Part shown: positions 8,829-16,537 of the stretch, one piece after another | Layout of the letters: every line of letters starts with the position of its first letter | Position numbering within the stretch: position 1 is the first letter of the stretch | Assembly (NCBI RefSeq): GCF_016862675.1 | Contig: NZ_BONK01000005.1 | Coordinates: forward strand, 62,001-126,000 | Reading direction: 5' to 3' | Origin: Cellulomonas chitinilytica | GTDB taxonomy: Bacteria > Actinomycetota > Actinomycetes > Actinomycetales > Cellulomonadaceae | DNA: 64,000 nt | Position numbers and translations under genes: made by a program | Notes under the pieces: model-generated | What the model was told of the DNA's origin: nothing | The model's database searches: none | What the model saw: the letters and a program-made list of their open reading frames with translations, nothing else

Positions 8829-10049
8829 TCACCGCTCCTTGACGGACTCGTCGTCCTCGATCTGCTCCGTCTCGTCGACGGGCCCGACGTCGTCGTCGGC
8901 CTCGTCCTCCTCCATCGGTGGCTCGAGCGTGCGCAGCCGGGAGAAGATCGCCCACACCACGGCGACCAGCGGCACCGCGATGATCGCGCCGAGGATCCCG
9001 GCGGTCAGCGTCCCGCACGTCACGGCGAGCGCCACGACCACAGGGTGCAGCGACACCTGCTTGCCCATGACGAACGGCTGCAGCACGTGCCCTTCGAGCT
9101 GGCCGATGAGCGCGATGCCCGCACCGACGAGCGCGGCCGACAGCAGCCCGTTCGCGGCGAGCGCGACGATCATCGCGATGATCATCGCCGCCGGGGCGCC
9201 GACCAGAGGGATGAACGCACCGATCATCACGAGCACCGCGAGCGGCGCGGACAGCGGCACCTGCAGGATCGTCAGCAGGATGAACGCGAGCATGCCGTCG
9301 GTGACCGCGATGATGACGGTGCCGCGCGTGTAGCCGGAGAACGTGTACCAGCCGGCGCCGCCGGCGGTCTTCCAGGTCTCGCGCGCCCGGGCCGGCAGCT
9401 GGTTGAGGAACCACGTCCACATCTCGCGCCCGCGCGCGAGGAAGAAGATCGTGCAGAAGACCGCGAGCGCCAGCGCGGTGAAGATCTCGACCACCGACCC
9501 GGCCCCCGCGGCCGCCTGACCGGCGAGGTCGCCCGCGTGGTCCTGCACCCACTTCTGCGCCGTCGTGAACCACTCGGCGATCTGCTCGTTCGTGATCTTG
9601 AACGGCAGCGGCCCGTTCTCCAGGAAGTCGGTGATCTGCCCGATGCCGTTGCTGAACTGGTCGGCGAGGTCCTGCCACTGGTTCGCGATCGAGTACGCGA
9701 CGTACGTGAGCAGCCCGACGAAGAACAGGATCCCGCCGAGGATCGACAGCGCCGTCGCGAGCCCCCGCCACATGAACCGGGAGAGCACCTCGACGAACGG
9801 GCGCAGCACCGCCGTGAACACGAACGCGAGGAACAGCGCGATGAACAGGAGCTGGACCCGCGACGTCGCGTAGAAGATCAGCCCGACGGCGGCGACCACG
9901 ACGAGCAGCCGCCACGACACCCCCGCCATGTTCCGCAGCCAGCGCGGCGCGGTGTGCTCCACGCCGTACGCGCTCGGGTTCCTGCGTGCCCCTGCCACCT
10001 TCCGGCCGGTCGGTTGCCGACTGCCGGAGATGCTGCTCAGGTCGGTCAT
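8829..10049 (-). CDS. AI-2E family transporter (YdiK/PerM-like)
   Basis: 406 residues with about eight membrane helices and the typical family layout: an N-terminal pair of helices, a long amphipathic soluble segment (approximately residues 110-190), then a helix bundle containing GAFIPLVGAPAAMI and a LEGHVLQPFVMGK signature. The family exports small molecules or ions (AI-2, Na+/H+ in characterised members); the substrate here is unknown. The C-terminus is a very acidic 25-residue tail. A GGGAG ribosome site precedes the ATG. Its stop codon faces the dnaE2 stop with a single base between, so the two transcripts must overlap unless terminated inside genes. Confidence 0.88.
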   Translation of the reverse strand: MTDLSSISGSRQPTGRKVAGARRNPSAYGVEHTAPRWLRNMAGVSWRLLVVVAAVGLIFYATSRVQLLFIALFLAFVFTAVLRPFVEVLSRFMWRGLATALSILGGILFFVGLLTYVAYSIANQWQDLADQFSNGIGQITDFLENGPLPFKITNEQIAEWFTTAQKWVQDHAGDLAGQAAAGAGSVVEIFTALALAVFCTIFFLARGREMWTWFLNQLPARARETWKTAGGAGWYTFSGYTRGTVIIAVTDGMLAFILLTILQVPLSAPLAVLVMIGAFIPLVGAPAAMIIAMIVALAANGLLSAALVGAGIALIGQLEGHVLQPFVMGKQVSLHPVVVALAVTCGTLTAGILGAIIAVPLVAVVWAIFSRLRTLEPPMEEDEADDDVGPVDETEQIEDDESVKER

Positions 10050-10206
10050 CGGGCTCCCGGCTGTCCGTGGGGTGTCGGCAGCCGGTGGCCTCCGGGGTGC
10101 CGTAGGCGCCAGTCTGCACCGCTCGGCCGATGCGTGCCCGCGCGCCGCACCGTGCTATCTTTCATGCCGCACCTGAGGGAGCCCACGGGCTTCCGACGGT
10201 CCACCC

Positions 10207-10289
10207 GTCCGGGTGGCGGAATGGCAGACGCGCTAGCTTGAGGTGCTAGTGCCCGAAAGGGCGTGGGGGTTCAAGTCCCCCTCCGGACA
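10207..10289 (+). tRNA. tRNA-Leu (anticodon GAG)
   Basis: Cloverleaf fits completely: acceptor stem GTCCGGG with TCCGGAC (one G-T pair), D arm with GGCAGACGC, anticodon stem CTAGC/GCTAG with loop TTGAGGT (GAG at its centre), long variable arm TGCCCGAAAGGGCG typical of class II tRNAs, T arm GGGGG/CCCCC with loop TTCAAGT, discriminator A. It decodes CUC/CUU. CCA is not encoded (the sequence continues with CTCG). No integrase or attachment duplication is seen beside it. Confidence 0.97.
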
Positions 10290-10302
10290 CTCGTTGAGAC
10301 AG

Positions 10303-10350
10303 CGACGGCGAGGCCCCGACCAGCAGAGATGCGGGTCGGGGCCTTCGTCG
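10303..10350 (+). terminator. hairpin terminator after tRNA-Leu
   Basis: GGCCCCGACC (10312-10321) pairs with GGTCGGGGCC (10334-10343); outer CGACG/CGTCG arms (10303-10307, 10346-10350) extend the stem. It lies 13 bases after the tRNA. The run after it is only weakly T-rich. The remaining bases to 10454 hold nothing recognisable. Confidence 0.75.
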
Positions 10351-10454
10351 TTGGAGCGTGGATGCATCGAGTCCGATCCCTGTCATCGAGCGGCCGTGGG
10401 GCGGATGACGGATGGTCGGGGTGTACCGCGCGGGTGGTGCGGGCAATCCCGGTC

Positions 10455-10964
10455 TCAGTCGCTCGCCATCGCCTGCGCCCAGGCCTTGTCGTCGAGAAAC
10501 GTGATCGCGGACACGGCCAACGTGTCCTCGTCGACGCGACGGCAGTACGCGACGGCCAGCGGCAGGACCGCGACCCGGTCGAACCCGGCCAGGCGTGCTG
10601 TCTCGACCCGGCTGTGGGCCAGCGGGGAGGCCTCGTCGATCACGTCCTGCACCAGATGGTCGCGCTGCTCCTGGGCCCAGCGCGCCGCGTCGCCCGTGTC
10701 GATCCCCGCGTGCTCGAGGCTGAACCATCGCGGGACCGCGGCGCCGTCCTGCGTCACGCGGAAGGCCAGCGCCTCGGCCCACAGCTCGTCCCAGTCCGCG
10801 AGCAGGGCCGGATCAGGGTCGGCGGCCCGGGCCGACGGCGGTTCCGCCGGCGCCGGCACGTCGAGACCGACGGGAGCCTGGAGCACGGTGCGTGCGTGCA
10901 GGAGCATCAGAGCGAGCGTGGGGACCTCGAGGTGGGCCGTGCGCGCGGGTGTCGACCGGGTCAT
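10455..10964 (-). CDS. conserved hypothetical protein
   Basis: 169 residues, no signal peptide or membrane helix. I do not recognise a named domain. It has a Pro/Ala-rich stretch around residues 38-50, then a compact region with Trp-rich segments (DWDELWAEALAF; DDKAWAQAMASD at the C-terminus) and two Cys-poor helical parts. ATG 10964 is preferred to 10994 because GAGAGG lies six bases upstream. Monocistronic, between tRNA-Leu and a sigma-factor gene; the 254 bases upstream to 11218 contain no other gene. Confidence 0.65.
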   Translation of the reverse strand: MTRSTPARTAHLEVPTLALMLLHARTVLQAPVGLDVPAPAEPPSARAADPDPALLADWDELWAEALAFRVTQDGAAVPRWFSLEHAGIDTGDAARWAQEQRDHLVQDVIDEASPLAHSRVETARLAGFDRVAVLPLAVAYCRRVDEDTLAVSAITFLDDKAWAQAMASD

Positions 10965-11159
10965 GTCATACCTCTCACCGCTCCGCGAGCTCACCGCGGC
11001 CGGCGGCGGAGCTCCACGCCTCGTGCACCAGTGAACCTGATTCGCGAAGGTCCGTCAGGCTTCGAGCCGAGACCGAGCGTGAGCGCCCGGCGCGGTGCGT
11101 CCGGCCGCCTCGTCAGGCGTCCTCCGGGCGGGCGGCGCGGGACACCGGGGCGCGACCCC

Positions 11160-11186
11160 AACCTTTTCCGGACCCGTGACGTTCTA
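11160..11186 (+). promoter_or_regulatory. possible ECF-type promoter before the sigma-factor gene
   Basis: AACCTT (11160-11165) and GTTCTA (11181-11186) are 15 bases apart, resembling the AAC-type -35 and short -10 of extracytoplasmic-function promoters that sigma factors often use to drive their own genes. The start codon lies 33 bases downstream. Assignment is by resemblance only. Confidence 0.3.
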
Positions 11187-11218
11187 GTGGGCGTCGATCG
11201 GAATGAGGGGGTGTGCGA

Positions 11219-11758
11219 GTGAGTCGGTGGGAGCCGGTGCTGGAGGAGCTCGTGCGTGAGCGCTACCCACGGCTGCTCTCGCGCGCGACGCTGCTGACGG
11301 GGTCACGGCACGACGCGGAGGACCTGGTCCAGGAGGCGCTCGTCGCGTCCTTCTCGGGGCGGGCACGGTTCGCGTCGGTGGCGGAGGCGGAGGCGTACGT
11401 GCGCCGCGCGATCGCCAGCCGGTTCGTCGACCGGGTGCGGAGCACCGCGCGCGAGCGTGCGGCGCGGGTGCGGCTGGCGGGGTTGCGCGCGGAGACGGTC
11501 GCGGAGCCGCCGACGGGGCTGTCCGCGGACCTCGTGCGCGCGCTGGGTGTCCTGCCGCCGCGGGTGCGTGCGTGCGTCGCGCTGCGCTACCTCGACGACC
11601 TGTCCATCCACGAGACGGCTGTGACTCTCGGTCTGACCGACGGCGCGGTGAAGCGGTACACCACCGACGGGATCGCCGTGCTCGACGCGGCGCTCGGCAC
11701 CACGACACCGCGTGACCTCGAGATCGTCCCCGTCCGGGAGGTGCGTCATGGCGCGTGA
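11219..11758 (+). CDS. SigE-family/ECF-like RNA polymerase sigma factor
   Basis: 179 residues with region 2 (RYPRLLSRATLLTGSRHDAEDLVQEAL, split over residues ~14-41) and region 4 (LPPRVRACVALRYLDDLSIHET plus a helix-turn-helix) and no region 1 or 3, the architecture of ECF/SigE-type sigma factors that redirect RNA polymerase. Two GTG codons compete as start (11213 and 11219); 11219 lies seven bases after AGGGGG and is preferred. The last 11 bases overlap the next gene, which encodes a membrane-anchored protein likely to be its partner. Confidence 0.88.
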   Translation: MSRWEPVLEELVRERYPRLLSRATLLTGSRHDAEDLVQEALVASFSGRARFASVAEAEAYVRRAIASRFVDRVRSTARERAARVRLAGLRAETVAEPPTGLSADLVRALGVLPPRVRACVALRYLDDLSIHETAVTLGLTDGAVKRYTTDGIAVLDAALGTTTPRDLEIVPVREVRHGA

Positions 11759-13163
11759 GCTGAACGAACTGATGCGTGAGGCCGCAGCGGCCGACGAGGC
11801 GGTGCTGGCGCACGTCGTGACCGACGGTGCGCTCGCACGGGCGGTGGTCGGTGTGCGCCGTCGTCGTCGGGTCCGGCACGCCCAGCAGGTGGTGCTCGGT
11901 GCGGCGGCGGTGGCGGCGGTGGGCGCGGTCGTCGTGCTCGGCGCGGCGACGTTGCGGCACCCGGCCCCGGCCGAGTCGCCGTCGCCTTCGCCGTCGCACG
12001 AGGTCACGTCCTCGCCGAGCCCGTCGGTGTCGGCGCCGAGCGCGACGGCGGCTGCCCTGGTCGTCGAACCCGGTCTGCCCCCGTACCGGCCGCTCACCGC
12101 GGACGTGCTCGCGTCCGCGGGCCCCGGCTGGGTCGTGGTCGACTACACGCCGACCGTCGGGGCGGCGAAGGACCTCGTGCACCTGCTCGTCGTCGCACCC
12201 GACGGCGCCGTGTACCGCGCCGCCGACCCGCAGATCGGCGACCAGCTGGGCGAGCCCGGGATCGCCTTCGCCGTCGAGCGCTGGGTCGCCGGTTCGCCGT
12301 CGGTGGTCGTCAGCGTCGGCGAAGGTGACTCGCCGGTGCGCGCCCGGCTGGACCTGCTGTCCGGCGAGGTGGTGCCCGAGGGCCGCGGCCTGCCGCAGGC
12401 GAGCGAGCTCGTGGGGATCGCCCCGGACGGCTCGGAGGTGTGGGCGGGCGCGTACGACGAGGGCGTGTGGCTCCTGGCCGCGGACGGCGACGCCCGCAAG
12501 GTCGCCGACGCGACAGCCCTCGGGTGGGGGACGGACAGCGGCGGCGACCCGTCGGGCCGCTACCTCGCGGTCACGGTCGACGGGAACGACACGCGTGTCC
12601 TCGACCTCGCGACGGAGGTGCTCGGGCCGCCCGTGACGACGCAGGGGACGTACCCGGCGTGCTGGTTCGGCGGCTGGGCCGATCCTGGGCGCCTGGTCAT
12701 GCTCTGCTCGGCCGTCGGACCGGCAGAGCCGGCGGACGCCGTGGTGGTCGTCGACGTGTCCGGCCCGTCACCCGTGCAGGTCTCGGCGCACCAGTACGCC
12801 TCGGACGAGCTGCGTCCGTCGGCGGGCCTGGCGTGGGCAGGGCACGGCCGTCTGCTGGCCGACCGCCCGACGACCCCTGGTGCGGGCGACATGGGGGTGG
12901 GGTGCATGCTCCGGCCGTCGTGGTTCGACGCCGAGGGACGTGCGACCACCGGGCTCGACGGTGGCGCCGCGGACCTGGCAGGCCCGGTCCGCGCCACGAG
13001 CGTCGACGGGACCGTGTACGTCGGGGAGCAGGGCGACTGCGCGGTCGACAACGGCGGCGGCAACAGGCTGATCTCGATCGACCCGGCGGGGGTGGCCACC
13101 GTCCTGGTCCCGCGGTTGCCGACCGAGGAGGCGGGGCGCTTCTCGTGGGTCGTCGCACGGTGA
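11748..13163 (+). CDS. single-pass membrane protein, putative sigma-factor partner
   Basis: 471 residues. A short cytoplasmic N-terminus (1-46, ending in an Arg-rich RRRRRVRH stop-transfer) is followed by one hydrophobic helix (~47-69), a Ser/Pro-rich spacer with repeated SPSPS (~75-105) and a large extracytoplasmic domain that looks like a beta-propeller (repeated LLS..GEVV, PDGSEVW, GRYLAV patterns). This topology is typical of anti-sigma or sensor proteins, and the gene overlaps the sigma gene by 11 bases behind a GGGAGG site. The zinc HxxxCxxC anti-sigma motif is absent, so anti-sigma function is inferred from context only. Confidence 0.7.
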   Translation: MARELNELMREAAAADEAVLAHVVTDGALARAVVGVRRRRRVRHAQQVVLGAAAVAAVGAVVVLGAATLRHPAPAESPSPSPSHEVTSSPSPSVSAPSATAAALVVEPGLPPYRPLTADVLASAGPGWVVVDYTPTVGAAKDLVHLLVVAPDGAVYRAADPQIGDQLGEPGIAFAVERWVAGSPSVVVSVGEGDSPVRARLDLLSGEVVPEGRGLPQASELVGIAPDGSEVWAGAYDEGVWLLAADGDARKVADATALGWGTDSGGDPSGRYLAVTVDGNDTRVLDLATEVLGPPVTTQGTYPACWFGGWADPGRLVMLCSAVGPAEPADAVVVVDVSGPSPVQVSAHQYASDELRPSAGLAWAGHGRLLADRPTTPGAGDMGVGCMLRPSWFDAEGRATTGLDGGAADLAGPVRATSVDGTVYVGEQGDCAVDNGGGNRLISIDPAGVATVLVPRLPTEEAGRFSWVVAR

Positions 13164-13354
13164 GGGTCGGACCGGTCGCGCGGGCACGGGTCGAGCGCGT
13201 CCGGGCGTCGTCGCTGTCGGAGGAGGCGAGGGTCGGCAGGTCGTCGTTCACCCGGGCGGCCGACGGCGGGGGTGAGGGTCGCCGCGTGTCGTCGCCCGCC
13301 CGGTGGGTGGCGTGGAACGCTGAGCCGTTCGTGACTCGTCGAGGAGGACAGTCG

Positions 13355-14488
13355 ATGGCGGCAGGGCCGGTTCTGGTGGTCGGTGCGGGTCCGGGCGGGC
13401 TCGCCGTGGCGGCGGCGTTGCGGGCGAAGGGTGTCGACGTGCTCGTCGTGGAGCGGTCCACGGCGGTCGGTGCGTCCTGGCGACGCCACTACGACCGGCT
13501 GCACCTGCACACGACGCGCCGGTGGTCGAGCCTCCCGGGCCTGCCGATCCCGCGCGAGTTCGGGCGATGGGTCGCGCGCGACGACGTGGTCCGGTACCTG
13601 GAGCGGTACGCGGCGCACCACCGGCTGGAGGTGCGGACGGGGGTCGAGGTCGCGCGGGTCGAGCCGACCGACGACGGTGGCTGGCGCCTGCGCACGGCGA
13701 GCGGGGAGGCGGTCGAGGGGAGCGCCGTCGTCGTCGCGACCGGGTACAACCACACGCCCGTGCCGCCGGCGTGGCCCGGCGTCGAGGAGTTCCCGGGCGA
13801 GGTAGTGCACGCGTCGTCGTACCGGAACGCGCAGCCGTACCGCGGGCGGGACGTGCTGGTCGTCGGGGTCGGCAACACCGGTGCCGAGATCGCGGTGGAC
13901 CTCGTGGAGGGTGGTGCCGGCCGCGTGCGCCTCGCGGTGCGCACCCCGCCGCACATCGTGCGCCGCTCGAACCTCGGGTGGCCCGCGCAGGGCACCGGCA
14001 TCCTCGTCCGGCACCTTCCCGTGCCGCTCGTGGACGCGACGGCCCGGCTGATCGCGCGCGTCGAGGTGCCGGACCTGTCCGCGCACGGCCTGCCCCGTCC
14101 GACGACAGGGCTGTACTCGCGGGTGCACGAGGGGTCGGTGCCGCTGCAGGACGTCGGCCTGATCGCGGGTGTGCAGGCCGGGGCGATCGAGCCGGTCGCA
14201 GCCGTCGAGTCGTTCGAGGGGAGCAAGGTCGTCCTGGCGGACGGTACGCGCATCGAGCCGGACGTCGTCATCGCGGCGACGGGGTACCGTCGCGGGCTCG
14301 AGCCGCTCGTGGGGCACCTCGGCGTGCTCGACGACCGTGGCGTGCCTCGCGTGCACGGTGCCCGGGCGGCCCGCCCGGGCCTCTACTTCACCGGGTACAC
14401 CAACCCGATCAGCGGCATGTTCCGGGAGCTGCGCATCGACGCGGTGCGGATCGCCCGAGCCGTCGCGCACGGCCGGGCGAGGTCGTGA
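13355..14488 (+). CDS. flavin-containing monooxygenase (NAD(P)/FAD-dependent)
   Basis: 377 residues. FAD-binding GAGPGG at residues 10-15, an FMO-type FPGEVVHASSYRN segment, a second dinucleotide site VGVGNTGAE near residue 170 for NADPH, and the ATGY motif twice (after the first beta sheet and in IAATGYRRG). These are the marks of class B flavoprotein monooxygenases (FMO/Baeyer-Villiger/YUCCA-like) that oxygenate small soft-nucleophile or ketone substrates; the substrate is unknown. ATG 13355 follows GAGGAGGA by six bases. It has its own 191-base upstream spacer with no other gene, so it is probably independent of the sigma locus. Confidence 0.87.
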   Translation: MAAGPVLVVGAGPGGLAVAAALRAKGVDVLVVERSTAVGASWRRHYDRLHLHTTRRWSSLPGLPIPREFGRWVARDDVVRYLERYAAHHRLEVRTGVEVARVEPTDDGGWRLRTASGEAVEGSAVVVATGYNHTPVPPAWPGVEEFPGEVVHASSYRNAQPYRGRDVLVVGVGNTGAEIAVDLVEGGAGRVRLAVRTPPHIVRRSNLGWPAQGTGILVRHLPVPLVDATARLIARVEVPDLSAHGLPRPTTGLYSRVHEGSVPLQDVGLIAGVQAGAIEPVAAVESFEGSKVVLADGTRIEPDVVIAATGYRRGLEPLVGHLGVLDDRGVPRVHGARAARPGLYFTGYTNPISGMFRELRIDAVRIARAVAHGRARS

Positions 14489-14534
14489 CCCTCTGACGAC
14501 GAGGGGCCGCGGATCCGTGCACAGGCCCGATCGT

Positions 14535-14564
14535 TATCCATCTTTAGGGCTTGAAAGACTGATA
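14535..14564. promoter_or_regulatory. AT-rich dyad (operator-like) upstream of fic
   Basis: TATC-N2-TCTTT (14535-14545) and its mirror AAAGA-N2-GATA (14554-14564) form an inverted repeat with an 8-base centre, inside the most A+T-rich patch of this part of the window. It lies 94 bases before the fic start and may also carry that gene's promoter. The symmetry and base composition suggest a protein-binding site; the binder is unknown. Confidence 0.5.
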
Positions 14565-14657
14565 GCGTCCAGGCGTGTCCACGTGTGAGCACGTCCTCGC
14601 GCCGCCGCGCGACGCTGTCGGGGTGCGAGCGCCCGGCCCGCACGCACGGAGGTCCGC

Positions 14658-15869
14658 GTGACCAGCGCATCCACCTCGTCGAGCTGGCCGGCGGTGGCCT
14701 GGGAGGAGCGCCCCTGGGTGTCGTCCCTGCCGCCTGACGTGCTCTCGCGCACCGCCCGCGAGCACATGGCCCAGCCGTACCGGGCCGCCGTCCCGCCCGC
14801 GATCGCCGACCTCGAGGTGCGCCTCCCGCGGGCCACGGCAGCGGCCGCCGAAGAGGCGTCCGTGCTCATCCGTGACTTCGACGCGGAGGTCGGCGGCGAC
14901 GTCGCGCCGTTCGCGGCGATCCTCCTGCGCTCGGAGTCGGCGTCGTCGTCCCAGATCGAGAACCTCACCTCCGGCGCGAAGCAGATCGCGTTGGCGGAGC
15001 TGGGGGAGGAGGCCAAGCGGAACGCCGCCCAGATCGTCGGCAACGTCCACGCCATGCAGGCGGCGATCCGCCTGTCCGAGGCACTGGACGCCCCGGCCAT
15101 CCTCGAGATGCACCGCACGTTGATGGGCGCGACCGAACCCGAGATCGCGGGCCGGTGGCGCACCCAGCAGGTCTGGATCGGTGGCGGCGGGTACTCGCCG
15201 CACCGGGCGGCGTTCGTCCCGCCGCACGCCGACCGGGTCGAGGCCGCGATCGACGACCTGGTCGCGTTCGCGGGCCGTGAGGACGTGCCCGCGCTGCAGC
15301 ACGCCGCGATCGCGCACGCCCAGTTCGAGACGATCCACCCGTTCCCCGACGGCAACGGCCGCACCGGGCGCGCGCTCATCCATGCGCTGCTGCGCAGACG
15401 GGCGCTCACCCGGTCGGTCACCGTGCCGGTCTCGGCCGGCCTGCTCGTCGACACCCACGGCTACTTCGAGGCGTTGACGGCGATCCGGCAGGGGGATCCG
15501 GCCCCGATCGTCGACGCGATGGCTCAGGCGTCCGTCGACGCCGTCGCGAACGGTCGCCGGCTCGTCGGGGACCTGCGCGACGTGCGCGCCGGATGGGCGG
15601 CGGCGCTCACGGCCCGGTCGGACTCGTCGGTCTGGCCGCTCATGGACCTCGTGCTGCGGCAGCCCGTCGTCAACACGGCCGTCGTCCAGCACGAGCTCGG
15701 CATCTCGCACACGAACGCCATGAAGGCGATCGGCCGGCTCGTCGAGGCCGGGGCGCTCGTCGAGGTGGGCGGGCGGCGCCGGTCGATCCTGTGGCAGTCC
15801 GGCGCGGTGCTCGGCGCGCTCGACGCCTTCGCTGCGCGCGCCGGGCGTCGTCAGCTCGGCGCCCTCTGA
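14658..15869 (+). CDS. Fic-family AMP-transferase with winged-helix C-terminus
   Basis: 403 residues. The catalytic Fic motif HPFPDGNGRTGR is intact (residues 227-238), so ATP-dependent AMPylation of protein hydroxyls is expected. The N-terminal inhibitory helix S-S-x-I-E-N (residues 97-102, Glu101) that blocks the ATP gamma-phosphate site in class II Fic proteins is present, so the enzyme is probably self-inhibited. After the Fic core a DUF4172/winged-helix-like C-terminal domain (approximately 330-385, LGISHTNAMKAIGRLVEAGAL split over it) looks DNA-binding. GTG 14658 is preceded by GGAGGT. No separate antitoxin gene is next to it. Confidence 0.92.
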   Translation: MTSASTSSSWPAVAWEERPWVSSLPPDVLSRTAREHMAQPYRAAVPPAIADLEVRLPRATAAAAEEASVLIRDFDAEVGGDVAPFAAILLRSESASSSQIENLTSGAKQIALAELGEEAKRNAAQIVGNVHAMQAAIRLSEALDAPAILEMHRTLMGATEPEIAGRWRTQQVWIGGGGYSPHRAAFVPPHADRVEAAIDDLVAFAGREDVPALQHAAIAHAQFETIHPFPDGNGRTGRALIHALLRRRALTRSVTVPVSAGLLVDTHGYFEALTAIRQGDPAPIVDAMAQASVDAVANGRRLVGDLRDVRAGWAAALTARSDSSVWPLMDLVLRQPVVNTAVVQHELGISHTNAMKAIGRLVEAGALVEVGGRRRSILWQSGAVLGALDAFAARAGRRQLGAL

Positions 15870-15891
15870 TCCCGGCCGACCGGCTCCCCGC

Positions 15892-16320
15892 TCAGTCGTC
15901 GATCTCCGCCAGGCCCTGTCGGTCGAGCTCGGCGAGGTGCTCCTTCATGGTCCGGAGCTGCTCGGGCGGGTGGCCCACCCAGTCGAGCAGCTCCCCGACG
16001 ACCCGCACGGGCTCCCGGGTGCGGTAGGACCGCGTCGGGTTCCCGGGGAACCGCTTGTCCGTCACGTTGGGGTCGTCCTCGAGGTCGCCGGTCGGCTCGA
16101 CGACGTAGATCCGTCCGGGGCCGTCTCCGGCGGCCAGCTCGGCACCCCAGGTCGCCGCGTCGAGCGTCATCGTCACGTAGATGTGCCCCGCGGTCCGGTC
16201 GTTGCCGAAGTTCGAGCGGCGGCCGGGCACGAGCAGGTCGCCCACCGCCAGGTCGGCCTTCGTGCCGTGCAGGTAGGCGCCGGACTCGTGGACCTCGAAC
16301 GGGGTCGGGGCGCTCGTCAT
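15892..16320 (-). CDS. arr: NAD+-dependent rifamycin ADP-ribosyltransferase (Arr)
   Basis: 142 residues, the standard Arr length. Conserved blocks: YLHGTKADLAVGDLL with the catalytic His, HIYVTM with the Tyr, GAELA, and the VEPTG..EDDPN..KRFPGNPTRSYRT region with the Asp. Arr transfers ADP-ribose from NAD+ to the C23 hydroxyl of rifamycins and inactivates them. The gene is convergent with fic (22-base gap) and is the last of a minus-strand run below a 39-aa gene and a HAF-repeat protein gene. No mobile-element sequence is near, so it looks like a resident chromosomal arr as in many environmental actinobacteria. Confidence 0.95.
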   Translation of the reverse strand: MTSAPTPFEVHESGAYLHGTKADLAVGDLLVPGRRSNFGNDRTAGHIYVTMTLDAATWGAELAAGDGPGRIYVVEPTGDLEDDPNVTDKRFPGNPTRSYRTREPVRVVGELLDWVGHPPEQLRTMKEHLAELDRQGLAEIDD

Positions 16321-16360
16321 GAGCGCCCCGGAACGGCCGTCGGCCTGTGCTGGTGGCGCG

Positions 16361-16480
16361 TCAACCGTCCTCGCCCTCGGCCGGCTGGTCGGAGTGCCTG
16401 CGCTCGTCGGGGGTGTCCGAGGGCGACTCGCTGCCCTCGGCGGGTTCGGACGGGTGCACGCGCACTGGCTCCTCGCTCAT
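16361..16480 (-). CDS. 39-residue acidic hydrophilic protein
   Basis: A small frame from ATG 16480 to TGA 16361 behind a strong AAAGGAGAGG ribosome site at ideal spacing. The product is rich in Glu, Ser, Pro and Asp (begins MSEEPVRVHPSEP and ends PAEGEDG), with no hydrophobic segment, so probably disordered and cytoplasmic. It lies between the arr and HAF-repeat genes in the same direction. I recognise no family. The ribosome site and frame-consistent codon use are the evidence that it is real. Confidence 0.6.
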   Translation of the reverse strand: MSEEPVRVHPSEPAEGSESPSDTPDERRHSDQPAEGEDG

Positions 16481-16537
16481 GGCCTCTCCTTTCGACCTCT
16501 CGATGATGCGCGCGATGCGCGAGGACGTCGCGTCGGA

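Noticed and set aside
10207..10350. tRNA-Leu as the attachment site of a genomic island
   Set aside because: No integrase, no repeated tRNA 3' end and no change in base composition or codon use nearby.
14489..14506. CCCTC/GAGGG hairpin after the FMO gene as a terminator
   Set aside because: Stem of only five to six pairs and no T tract; too weak to list.
14658..15869. Fic gene as part of a Fic toxin-antitoxin pair
   Set aside because: No small antitoxin gene is next to it and the inhibitory motif is inside the Fic protein itself, so a two-gene class I module is not supported.
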